Part shown: piece by piece, positions 48,081 through 59,913 of the stretch
Layout of the letters: the number at the start of each line of letters is the position of its first letter
Position numbering within the stretch: position 1 is the stretch's first letter
Assembly (NCBI GenBank): GCA_013398275.1
Contig: VZSE01002737.1
Coordinates: 3,961-67,960, forward strand
Origin: Promerops cafer
Taxonomy: Eukaryota > Chordata > Aves > Passeriformes > Nectariniidae
Reading direction: 5' to 3'
Length of the DNA: 64,000 nt
Made by a program: the position numbers and the translations under genes
The notes under the pieces: generated by a model
What the model saw: the letters and a program-made list of their open reading frames with translations, nothing else
What the model was told of the DNA's origin: nothing
Databases searched by the model: none

Positions 48081-49607
48081 TGCTGTTCTTTGTAAATAAT
48101 GTAAAACATTACCAGATTTTATGCAATCTTATAGATCTGATAGACATAATTACTTGGAGCTTAATTACACTTATTATTTTTCATTAGTGATTCAAATAGC
48201 AGGAGTAGAACCATACTTTCACAAAATTTGCTGACAGTGTCACAGTAGCAGGTACCAACATTGTTAAGGTTTGGCATATTGCAAAAAAACAGTGCTTGAC
48301 CTTTTTAACAGAAATGAAATGAAATGCAACATGCAAGGCCAGATGCAGAAGGGCTTATACCAAGAACTTCTGCCACAAGCTGGGTCTCTCCCTTGGACCC
48401 AAGAGAAGAGAGAAACCTTGGAGCTTGGGCTGATGAAGGCCTGACTCTACTCAAAGGTGAGGTAGCACAGAAGAGAGCAAATGCAGCCTGCAAACACTGA
48501 AGGTAGAGAGTGTTTAGTGAGGAAGCTTCACAGGGAAAGTGCTGATGGCACTATGTGGAACAAGTTCGGTCACCTGCCCAGAAATCTCCAGTATGAAGTT
48601 TGTGGGATGAGCAGAAGAAAAGTTTTATTCTGTCAGAATAAACACAGAGAGCTCAGACTTCAACCTTATCAGACTGGAAGGTGACAAAGGACATGGCTGC
48701 TCATTTTAAGTGTAGTGTGTGCTAAAAACAAAGGAAAAAGGGAAGGTCATTTGAACTAAAGCAATATGCTAGCACAAAACTAGATCAGGATAAATCACCC
48801 ACGAGTACACCCAGGTTCCTTTTAAAGGGTTGTTAAGTACAAGAGGGATGAGTTTCAGGAACAATATTCCTGAACGAGCAGGGCAGGCAAACACTTTATT
48901 CTTTCAGAAGCAGAGAGAAGAACTCTGGCTGCAGCTGCCTGGCCAGGAGGGACAGGAATTCTAGGCCCAGTCCAAAATGGATGACTGAGGTTTCACTCTG
49001 GCTCCACACCCTTCCACAGCAAGCACCAAACACTGTCTGTCTGTGCAGCAATGGTACATCTGCATTCACAGTCCCACATAGTTATCAGTGAGTGCAAGGT
49101 TTCTTCCAATATAAACTCAATCCAAATAAATGTGTGCATATGACTGAATTTCTCTCCTTTGTAGGAACACAAAGTTTATACTGCTTCTTTGCTTTGTTGT
49201 CAGCTGTGGAAGAAACTGCTTTACTTGCTACAGCATAACATCTGAACGTCACAGAGTGTGCCCAGTAAAACATCATAATCACAGGTACAAATTAATGAGG
49301 GAATTTCAACTACTAATTTACAGCAGTAGAATATTGTGTCCTGTCATTGTCTTTGATCCAACACCACAAGGAGCCCTAAAGAAGCATTTGTTGCACTGCT
49401 GAATTCTGGTCTCTGACCCTCCATCTGGAAACATCCTGGTCACTGCTGCAACCTAAACAATTCACAGGTGAGTATTCAGCTGTGTTTACCTTTACGCTTT
49501 CTGATGCCCATGATTCTAATTCAGAACAACTGGTGGCATTTTTGCCTGAAAAGCTCTTAATTAGAGGAGCTTTAGTTAAAGATTGTTGTGAGTAAAGAGC
49601 AATAACA
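48081..49607. other. Non-coding stretch, no gene seen
   Basis: No supported gene. A 67-codon plus frame at 48481-48684 and an 80-codon minus frame at 49376-49618 have no recognisable motif. Confidence 0.55.
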
Positions 49608-49715
49608 ACAAAGGGCAAATCATACCTGACAAATTTGGTGGCTTTCTATGATGAGGTTACAACACTGATGGACAAGGGAAGAGCAAATGACAGACTATCT
49701 GGACCTTATGTACCC
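49608..49715 (+). mobile_element. CR1 LINE reverse-transcriptase fragment
   Basis: GGGCAAATCATACCTGACAA, then TTTGGTGGCTTTCTATGATG, then GACAAGGGAAGAGCAAATGA match the segment of CR1 ORF2 that encodes the conserved KSCLTNLVAF and KGRAT blocks of the reverse transcriptase. Only about 105 bp remain. Both ends are cut within ORF2, so this is an isolated internal scrap. It shares the variant GACAGACTATCTGG with the copy 4.4 kb downstream. Confidence 0.8.
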
Positions 49716-52700
49716 TAAGTGTCTTTCTATTCACAATTTTTTTGGGGGGGTAATGGAAAAAAAAAATTACTTTTCTTAGCAAGAATAAAAGGAAGTTGTT
49801 CAATAGCAAATAATTGCAAGTTGACTCAGCTTGAGAACAAGGTTTTTGTGGTAGCTTGACCCCAAAGTAGTTCCCTTTCTTTAGCAAGGGGATACAGGCA
49901 TGCATGAAGCATTTCCAATTGAAGCAAACTAACAAGAAAATGTACATCTAAAAAGTCTCCTTCACGAACATTTATTTCTCATCATGAATAACATCTTTGT
50001 ACTATTTAAATCAGTATTAGGATTTCTGATTTGTTTATATTGCACAATTACTGTTTGAAAACTTTTGTGCTTGGATGACATCCAAGTTGTTTATTCACAG
50101 TGTGACACTTATTTAGGCATAGAATTGGACAAAAAGTAGCACTATCTAGTGTATTCCTCTCGGACTGCTAGATCCTCTTTTTAAATATTATCTGGAAATT
50201 ATATTCTAATCCTTTAAATACTGTGCTTTGTAATGCAAAACTCTGAATTCAGATGGTGTTCTACTATGTCTTCAATGACAAACAGCCATTGACATTCACA
50301 CAGACCTGCTTTACAGATAAATTCAAGGAGAGAAAATAAGAGAATAATCCCATAAGGTTTTCCTTCCAAAGTCAGTCCTAAACACATCATAAGAAGAAAT
50401 GGGAAAATGTACTGCATTGTGTAATATTCTGTGGCAGCTATTCTTCAAGGAATGCAGCTCTGTTCTCTCACATGTTCTAATGTAAAAATCTCAAACACCT
50501 GAGCCATTTACCAGTACTATACAGACCACCTCATACCTATTAAAATAATTTTGTCTTTTTACATTTAACTTCACAACTTCTATATGGCTTATTGCTTCCC
50601 AAAGATTAGGATCACCTGTTTGGATGTTTTCTCTAATTTCTCAGCATGTTAAATTCTTGTTACAGTCTTTAATTCTGACTAGTTGCTGTTTAGTTATTCT
50701 ATAGAGATATTTTGCTTTCTTCCACACTTATTATAAATATAACTTCACTCTCCAAGGAAGTCAGTGTCATCATATTACATTTTATTTCTATAAGAATACA
50801 GCAACAATTACGCATACACCAAAATTGTTACTTAAAATGGGATTATAACAAGCAGAGGCATTGTAGAAACCAGTGTCATCCCACTCAATATATTAGCTCC
50901 CTCTGTGGTTCTTTGAATTTCATTTGTTTTTGTTTGTTTTTTTTTTTTTTAGTGATAACTGTAATAATGATTTTACTACTGTTATCATTGCAGAGCCAAC
51001 ACAGCCATGGAAGGCTGAGCTGGATTCAGTTTTGCTTCACACATCATTAATAAACCTGACAGCTCGGATCTGATTGCAGGACTTCTATTTCTGATGATGG
51101 AGAAAGAATACAGTTCAATTTTCCACTGTGGTTTGGATTTTCAACACCAGCATTTAGAAACATTAGTATTTGATGTATAAGATCAGCAATGTTGACATAG
51201 AAGACTTTGAGAAAAGAAGCACTTGTGAAGAATAACACTTCTCAGTTTCTTTTGTCCTTCTTAATCAATTTACAAAGTTTTTAATAAAGCCTTTGTATAG
51301 GTTGGATCACTATTTTTTTAGGCAGGAATTGTCACAGAACTGATTGGATAATATGCCAAAGGCAGGAAGATGGAGAGACTCCAGCTGACCAGTTATTTCT
51401 ATAATTTCTGTCTTGTTGTGTGGAATCCATGGGAAGCACAGAGTTTTGGCATTAGAAGCCACTGTTAGGTCTCTCAGATACATTACTAGTGCTCTTTCAT
51501 TTGCAGGTATGTGAATAAAGTAAAAAGGCTCATGGTGTATCTTGCTTTAGCTAAGGGACAGGAGGAGCATGGCAGGGAAAAAAGAAGGGTAAATTACTGC
51601 AGAAGGTGGAAGAGTTTACAAAAATGTAGATCTGTGATCACAGTGGAGGATACAAAGAGATGAGGAATCAGCACATCAGTAACCCTCTTCATTTAACATG
51701 AATTCTTACATAGATGAAAGAGCATGCCCACAGCTGTCTCCTGACACTGAACAGCACCACGTGACAAAGATAATTTCATACAGATCTCCCAACTATTCCA
51801 AGGACAGGGAGTTATTCAGCCATGCTTTGAATCTTTCAGGCAGTAAACACTCTTCAGAGATACCCCCTTTGAGACACCATTCACATTCCCTGACGCCTCT
51901 AATGAAACAAGTGTCCAAACTATGAGCTAGACTTAAAGGAAAGGACAGAATAAGGACACACTGCCCTGGCAGAGTTAAGCTTTGCTGGGATACACCTCTA
52001 GCCTAAGGGAGGAATCCTTACCTCTCAACTAAGATTGCAGTGAAGTCATAAACCACGTTTTATGGTTTTATCTCTTCATAATCCAGTAATTGCTGTAAAT
52101 AAGTGCTTAACTCTCACCTGAACTAATGATCTTGTTTAAAACCCTCTCAGGTAATAATATTGAACTGGTTAAGATCCTGGATTAAACACACCTGACTCTG
52201 TGGACAGTGTGTCTGCCCAGGTCAGACTGATGTCCTGGGGATTTGGGCTTCAGGTGCCTCAGGGAATGAAAGCAGAAAGAGGAGATTGCCATTCTTTGCC
52301 ATGCTGGAGCCAGGGAAGATACAGCAGGGCTACAGATCATCCTGCACACCACTCACCCTGGCAGGCAACAGTCAGTCCCTCTCTGACAAGCAGTGTGTGG
52401 AGCTGGAAGTGGCTGATGGTGTGGGGAGGACACGTGTTATAATAAGCACAATGCAGAGAGAGATTATGGGAGGCATTTTCCTGGGGAATTAACCACCCAT
52501 CTTCCAAGCTGCCTCACTAATTAATTACTCCCATAACTCCAAAATGCTTTAATCCTTTCTCTTATACACTCAGCCTCCATTTCCTTCTGTCAGTCATTTT
52601 CCCAAAGCAGCCTTGGCAATGCCATTAATTGGTAACAAATTAAAGCAGCTACAGCACAGAGAAAACCTGAGGACAATACAAAGTACATTCAGCTGAATTT

Positions 52701-53640
52701 TAAACCAGGCAGCAGGACAACTCTTGTACTTCTCCATGCTTGTACAAAAGATAGCAGTACAAACTTCAAATAAAAAGTTCAAAAGAAGTTGCTGCAGGAT
52801 TTGCAATTTGTGATACTATAAAGACAAAAAACTCAGATTTCGGGTGAGGAACTGATGCTGTGCTTCTCACAGAAAGAATGAATTTCTGAAATAACTTAAG
52901 TAGATACAAATATTTGAATAAACAGAAGATAAGCCAGAATTCAGCCATTGCTGCTTAGTATGTGTTTCAGTGCACTGAAACTCACAAGTCTCAAATTATC
53001 ATGTTAAGGAAAGTTAGGAATGTGCTGGTGGATATAGCTCTATTTCAAGCTCTAGTGTAATGAACAGAGATAAGCCACAATATTCCAGGTCAATTTTTGG
53101 GGTTACTGATGTAATTCCCAGTAGTCTGGGTCTTAATGAAGAAGTGCAAAACAATGTGAACAGAAAATCATTGGCTTGCAGCATGGAAAATTCTGGGTAT
53201 ACCACTACAATTTCACAGAAATAGGTGTGTTTAGTTTCTGAATTGGTTGTTTTAGTGAGTCAAGCTTGTCTGTTTTCACCTTGACTTCAATAATATCTGC
53301 AGTTATCATTGGTATTTCTAAAAGACAAGCTTATTTGTCTCCAGCCCTTAGGGGCTGAAGAAGTGCAGACTCACCAATTAAAGGCTTTTAACAGCTGGAT
53401 GCTTCCTAACTGCTTAGCAGAAACATTAACTACTTAAAAAAAAAATCCTCACCAGTCTGAAGAGGGCTACATCTCTCCAAAGTAAAAGATGAGAAACCTG
53501 TTGAAAGCAAAGGAAAAGAAACAGTTTAGATTATACATTGTTCTTCCTTCAGACAGCCAGAGCAATTAACTTTTTATGGCAAAAATTCATGGCCACCCTT
53601 TCCCCAGTGCTGATCATTCCCAGGAGGAGATGGTGACACT
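49716..53640. other. Non-coding stretch, no gene seen
   Basis: No supported gene. T-runs lie at about 50937-50951. A GC-richer patch at 52190-52450 carries two overlapping plus frames of 80 and 68 codons without motifs. Confidence 0.55.
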
Positions 53641-53925
53641 GTGTGTTCATGGCTCATCTCCTTACCTTCTCCACTGCACCAGATGCTCTCCAGCGTGCAG
53701 AAGGCCTTAGCTGGGGCCTGGACTGGTGCTCACCCTGACTGTCACGGGCTGCTGTGTGACACAGGTGCCCATCCTGGCAAGGGCAGCTCATGGATGGCAC
53801 CTGCTTTGCTCCTGCTGCTCCCAGCAGATGTTCCTGCAGCAGTCCCCAGCCAGCTGAGCTTGTGGCCCCTTGCAAGCTGCCTGAAGCTCTGTCCTTCACA
53901 TGTTCTTTGTTGCTGACTTCTATCC
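53641..53925. other. GC-rich block abutting the CR1 fragment
   Basis: About 285 bases that are much richer in G and C than the flanks (many CTG, CAG and CCC words). Open frames run on both strands (91 codons plus, 81 codons minus), which is typical of GC-rich non-coding DNA with few stops. It does not match the CR1 sequence expected upstream of the adjacent fragment. It may be part of an unrecognised repeat or a separate insertion. Confidence 0.35.
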
Positions 53926-54300
53926 AGAAATACTACAAGGCAGTCCCACCACAGTGCCTGGCAAGACTACGGAGCAGATCCTCCTGGAAACTACCCTAAG
54001 GCACATGGAAAATAAGGACACAATTTGTGATAGCCAACATGGCTTCACCAGGGGCAAATCATGCCTGAACAATTTGGTGGCTTTCTTCGGTGAGGTTACA
54101 ATATTGGTGGAAAAGGGAAGAGCAACTGACAGACTATCTGGGCTTGAGCAAAACATCTGACACATCTGTGTCTCTCAGCTGGAGAGACAAGGATTGGATG
54201 GATGGACCACTGGATGGACAAGGAGTGAATGGCCACACTCAGATGTGTGCTCAAGGGCTCCATGTCTGGGTGGAGAGCAGTGGTGAGGGGTATTCCCCTT
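53926..54300 (+). mobile_element. CR1 LINE ORF2 fragment (reverse transcriptase, broken)
   Basis: About 375 bp from the reverse-transcriptase part of CR1 ORF2. The first frame reads TEQILLETTLRHMENKDTI, then DSQHGFTRGKSCLNNLVAF and KGRAT, all matching conserved CR1 blocks. The frame is then broken: GACAGACTATCTGG replaces a segment about two bases longer that should lead into the conserved YLDLCKAFDT motif. Similarity resumes in another frame around LERQGLDGWTTGW, followed by further indels near 54225. Both ends are truncated inside ORF2, so the 3' tail is absent, which is unusual for a simple CR1 insertion and suggests later deletion. Non-functional. Confidence 0.9.
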
Positions 54301-55861
54301 GCTGAACAGCTACCAGAAATATTGGTTAGCAGAGAAACAAATGCATTTGCAGCCTGATTTACATTGGGAAATATATTCTGGCTAATCTCTGTTTAACTAT
54401 TCTGCCTGCATCATTTCTGGTCTGATAATAATGATAAACTCTTTCCTGATTAATATTCTGTCATCTTAAATATGTAAAAGCTACCTAATTTTTTGACTGC
54501 TGCATACCTAAGCCAATTACCATATGTTAATTAAAGGGTTTGTCATCAACTAGCGTTTCTAATGTTTTCCCCCATAACATGCTTGCAAGTACATGTTATA
54601 GGAGGGCTTTTTTCTCCCCGTTCCATTTTAAATAAATATTTTAAACTATTCCCTTTTTGCTTTTTCAGTAGAACACTCTGATCTCTATGATCAAAGTTAA
54701 ATCATTATATGAAGACTCCATGGTTCCCCTTAAGATGACTTTTTTTTTTTTCAGTCATCTGTGCTCTGATCTCTAAAAGAGTATTTCCATTTTGCTGTAA
54801 GCATAAACATCATCATAGGATCAGGTTGTATGAATGTGAATAAATGTCTGAAGTTATGCACCACTGCCTCTAATAAAGTGAATTATGCACAGAGAATGCA
54901 ACTCACATTTTTATCCGATGCTATCAGCACTTGGTGTCCATTACACAAAACAGAATAAAGTTGTCCTTAGTTTATATGTGTCTGTTGCCAAATTATCTTG
55001 CAATAGACTTAATGTTAAAGAATTTTGACTATTTATACCTTATTTCACCATTGATTCTTAATTTCAAAAGCATGAGCCTAAAAAAATGACCAAGTAAACC
55101 CACAATAACCCTTGCAGAAGGCTCTGTTACACATAAAAGTAACAAAAGGGTTGAAAAGGCATTGGTGTAGGGTCCAAGTAACCATGTGCAAGAGGCAAAT
55201 ATGTTTATTTTCAGCTGCATACACTAAATGAATGCTGTGCTCTCTGGTTTCTGGGCTCCACTAAAGGGCTCACAAGCTCCAAGAAGGACAATGCAAGCTC
55301 TGCACCTTGGCTCTATATTTGGTTTAATGCCTGCAGGGAAGGACAGAGGGAAAAGCTACATGTGTGCAATAATTACACATTTTGGTTAGAGGATGCTATG
55401 GGTAGCCATTGCCACAAGGAGAGCACTCAGACCCTCTGTGTGCCCTCTGTGCCAGCACTGGTACAGGAAGGAGAGTGACTCTTGCTGAAACTACAGTGTA
55501 GAAAAGATTTTTCCATGCTCTTGAACGCATTTCACAAGCATTTCCTTATTCTGATTTATATTATTTAAGAATGGATATCAAGATGCCTCTTACTAAATAT
55601 TTCATATTTCAAGTGAAGAGTAAAATATGTTCCATGCAAAATCAAACACATAAAACACCTGAAATGAGTTTTTCTCCTTTCAGACCATGAACTGTGCACC
55701 AATATAATTGGCTTTTTAACCTCCACCTTGCATATGATAGGCTTCTTGAATAGTCATTTTGTTAAGAGCAAACTTTCTGTAATAAGCTGAAGAATTAATG
55801 TGTTTCCACTGGAAACATCAGTATTTGCTGAGTAATTGCTATCCAGAGAGGTTGGATTTTT
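54301..55861. other. Non-coding stretch, no gene seen
   Basis: No supported gene. Very AT-rich from about 54350 to 55060, with a T-run at about 54740-54752. No frame exceeds 65 codons. Confidence 0.6.
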
Positions 55862-55901
55862 ATTTGAATTCAGAACTCTAAATAGATTTTTGAATTCAAA
55901 T
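55862..55901. repeat. Inverted repeat with 10-bp arms and 20-nt loop
   Basis: ATTTGAATTC and GAATTCAAAT are separated by 20 bases. Each arm ends in or begins with the self-palindrome GAATTC. Weak hairpin potential only. Confidence 0.75.
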
Positions 55902-58900
55902 GGCTATAAACCACTGCACAAAGTGCTTAAAAGGGACTTAATAGTGTATACACTCTCTGTATAAAAGGGAACTTCTGTTCATCAAAAAAAAAAAAATTAC
56001 AGAGAGAAATAAATCTTAGAACTAACACTGCTGAGTCAAAGAGTAAAATAAATGATGCCACAGCACTTGAAACCTTTGACTGTTGATATTGTGTAGCACA
56101 TCACTATGTCCAAGGGCTGTACAGCAGCAGAGGAAGAAGACTCTGTGCTGACAACAGAGTAACCACCTCAGAGTTGTGCTGTCTTGACAAATATAACTTC
56201 TTCCTTCCTTCTAAATTTGAATAAATTAATATTTCACTATTTTTTTGTATTTAGTCTAAGTTCCCAGCCACCTGTGTTCATTAAAGAAAGTGACAAGAAT
56301 AATCATACATGACCTTTCTGAAGGGCAATAAAAATAACTTTTTTTAAACAACCAAATAGCTGTGTGACAACAAATTACAGCATAACAAGAACCATATGTT
56401 AAGGGGAAAATATTCTCCTAGCAACAGAATGGGAAAGGTGCCTGCTAGGGGATCACTCAACAACAAAAGGGGTCTGGATCTTAGTACCATGGATATAAAT
56501 GGGAGGTGGAAGTATTTTGTGGGCTTCAGATGAGGAAGGGGAATGGAAAAATAAAGGATAGCAAAAAAAGAGCCACCGAATTTTAAATTTTGTTTCCACT
56601 CATTCACCTTAAATAGGAAACTTTATGATTTCTTCCTAGTTTCCCTTTGCTTCAGACACTGCACTTTCAGGACACTTGGGTTCCTGAGGTCATGGAAATC
56701 CTAGAGATGCCCACATCTATCTGGTGAGTAAAGCAATCTCTAGGAACTGACATTGTGGTGAGCAAACACAGCAGCAGCTCAGGAAACAAAAATCAGATTT
56801 TTGATATCAGGGTGATTTGGAGAATTGAACATAACTTAGGAAACTTTTCTCACCTTTTTTTTTTTTAAATTTTGTTTTCATGCAGCCTTCAAATGTACCT
56901 CATTTTTTTTTTTTTTTAAAAAAAAAGGAATATCAACCTAAGTTACACTTCTTTTCTCGCCTTGTAAACTCTCATAGCAATTTGGCCAGCTGGAGGGAAA
57001 AATAAAGAGATTTTTCTAACTGTCAGCTCTACAAACAACCTGGGGTTTAAAAGCCCAGCTGCTTTTTGTCTAGCTTGTTCATTATCACGAGTAATAGTCT
57101 GTGTGCCATAAAACTTGTATAATCTCAAACTGTCTGTTTGTTATTGAAGGCAGACTCTACTCTCATCACTCAAAATCAGTCAAAAATTTTCTTGAAGACA
57201 GGTTTGTTAGGAGAAAAATTCATCTCCTTTCCTCATATTTGGGCTGTGTCTGCAGTGTTAACTTTTGGCTCTAAAACACAGCTTAGAATGCACAAAAAGG
57301 AATATATTTGTAAATTAAGAAACCATAGCTGTAATTTTGCAGAGCTGAACCTTGGCTTTAAGCTAAGTGTAAAGATATACTGCAGTGAGATGAACTTTTT
57401 TTGTACTAGCATTATACTGCTTTCATTTTCCTTAAAAAATGAAGTAACATGTCCTGTCAAGCTGTTTTCTAACACAAATCCACTGTTATTCTATTCATAA
57501 CTAATGACAGATGCCAGCAATAGAAGCCTGGTTCATTCATCATGTGTATTTTCTCTCTGGCTGTGCACCTGCACATGGGTTACTATCAGGGCACTCAGGA
57601 AATCCTACTGTGCTTTTGATGCTAAATTATGTCTCAGCAATGATTCCAGTTTTCAGGGTTCATGGATGTAAAATATCTCTTAATCCTAAAGGAAAATAGA
57701 TGCCTGAGAGCTGCTGCTCTGCTGCACATGGCATAGAACACTCAAGGTAGGCATCACAAAAAAGGGACTTTATCTCTGCAGCCCCATGGGGTAAAGATTA
57801 TGCCAGAAAAGTGCACTAAGAGGTTCACAGGAGCAATAGTAAGGCTGCACAAATACATATGTTAATTAAGGAAAATTTGTAATTAAAAAAAGAAAGGAAG
57901 AAACCCTCAGAATCTTCAAAATGGATCTCAGTACATTTCTTATTTTCCCTTCAGTACACCATGTCTACCTTCACTCCAGACTAACTAACTGCTTTTTAGA
58001 GAAGAAGCAGAAAATGAGTTTCTATAGTAGATGAGGATTTTAGATCTCCCATAGCAGCTATAGATCTATAGCAGTTATTTGTAGTGTCTCAAGTGCTTGA
58101 AGCAAAACACCAGGAATCCTAGAGCCAGTCATGTTAAGATGGAAAAGTTCATTTTAAGCCTTTATAGTGAGGACAAGAGTTTTGATTCTGGTTCATCTGC
58201 AAATGTGCAGTATTTTCAGCACTTCAGAACAACAGAGAGAGTCAAAGCCAAAGGTCTATTTAACCCCCTAAACATCTGCAGCTATGTCTAGCCATGGATA
58301 GTAAAGGAAAATCTTAAGAGCAGAGCAAACATATCATAGTTCTTTTTTATCTACTGGCCCAGAACCAATGACATGTACTTCAAAACCCTCCTAAGGCAGA
58401 AGTACTACCTCTGGCTTTAATGACAGTTTGTGAATTGAAAGATGAGAAAAAGAAATCTTATAATTTAGGTGGAACTTGCCTTCTGATAATTTCAACGGAT
58501 GGCCTCTCATCTGTGTATTATCAAAATCAGTGAATAATGGTTCCCCACTTATCTCCTTGCCACTGATAATTTCACAGTCCCATATTCTGCCCTTTTTAAT
58601 TATCTCTTGTTTTTATGCAGATGAGCCCTAGTTTATTTCGTATCCCTCAAATGGAAAACATTAACTTTGATCATTCTTATCACTACTCCCTGCACCTTTT
58701 CCAGTCTTCTGCATCAATTCTTCAAATGCTAAAACCAGAAATTCTTTGGCTCTTCATGGTTTGGACTCACTGTAGATTAATATTGTGACACAAAAGTATT
58801 CTGCTTTGTTTTCCAGGGTTTTTTGGTAATGGCTTTTCTTTACTCATGACTGAGTGAAGAGCTGACATTTTAATAAAATTATCAGCTACAGCACTGGGAA

Positions 58901-59319
58901 GATTTTTTTTTTTTATATAGACATTTTAGTATCAATCTGCACGTACTTAGTATTTAGGACAGGCTTTCTCTGTCTACATTATTCTACACTCATCTGCACC
59001 AATTTTTTTCCTGCCATTTCTTTGCCCAATCATTTAGTACTCTGAGGTGGTTCTGCTACTCCACATGGCACTTTTATCACCTCACTTAATTTTATGTCAT
59101 CAGAATTTGTCACCTCATCTGTACTTGCTCTACCAGATAACTGCAAGTGAGGAACAGCACTCATTGCTGAGGTAACCTTGCTCCCCCTGGTACCACAGAC
59201 CTCAAGACAGAATTAGACTGTCACAGGGACTTTTCCAGTTCATCTGAAGTGCAGGTGAACTTTTTCTCTGCAGAAAGTGAAGGATGGGAGAGATACACCT
59301 AATCTACAGATCTCCTCAA
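55902..59319. other. Non-coding stretch, no gene seen
   Basis: No supported gene. Homopolymer tracts lie at 56855-56866 (T) and 56903-56926 (15 T followed directly by 9 A, a self-complementary junction). A 120-codon plus frame at 57138-57500 and a complementary minus frame lack any recognised motif. A T-run lies near 58903-58914. Confidence 0.55.
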
Positions 59320-59913
59320 TTAGCTAACTGGAACTACTAGCTGCAGCTGATTATCGTGTTTCATATTTGCATCATAATTTTTATAAACAGCACTAGTTTG
59401 CTGCCTAGTGAGTCTAAGATTTCTGCTGGATGATGATGATGTGAGGTTCAGTGCATTTGTTTCCTTCCTAAGTTTTGGAATTGAGCTGCTGGTGTTAAAT
59501 GCAGTAGTGATCAGAGAGGACTGAGTAGTTACTGCCTGTAATTTCTGCAGAGAATTTGCAGAACAATGCTGATATGCCCCATAACCATCCTGGCATGTGT
59601 TCAGTACTGCAATACTGAATGGAGTCATGCCACTTTAAGTTCTGGGCATAAATATTATTTGTGTCACGCTCAGAATTTGACAGAGCAAGCTGACTAGCTG
59701 AGGCTAGCCTTCCAAGTGATTCTCACTTCTCCACATTGTTTGTTTTCACTGTGCACCCTCATCCTGCAGGGCTGCATTCAGAGGAGTGTTTGAAGAACTT
59801 AATTCCATCAGCTGATCCATTGTACTCAGAGGAGACACTGCAGACCATGGCAGAGTCAAGAGTAGGTTGAAGACAGCAGGACCACAGCTGGTTTCCAATT
59901 TAGGAATCACCAT
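59320..59913 (-). pseudogene. Cluster of protein-like frames, possible decayed gene, unrecognised
   Basis: On the minus strand three reading-frame pieces follow one another. Piece 1 runs from 59913 to 59749 (55 codons, beginning directly after a CAG at 59916-59914 and including STMDQLMELSSSNTPLNAAL). Piece 2 is a second frame around 59725-59640 with a Ser/Ala/Asn-rich product. Piece 3 is a third frame from 59628 to 59320 (102 codons) that starts MTPFSIAVLNT and contains a Ser run and LRLTRQQTSAVYKNYDAN. Composition is low in Cys and Trp and resembles real soluble proteins. The GMTPFSIAV start faintly recalls an ankyrin-repeat TPLHxAV motif. The frame changes would fit a decayed coding sequence, but no family is recognised and chance is possible. 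Confidence 0.25.
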
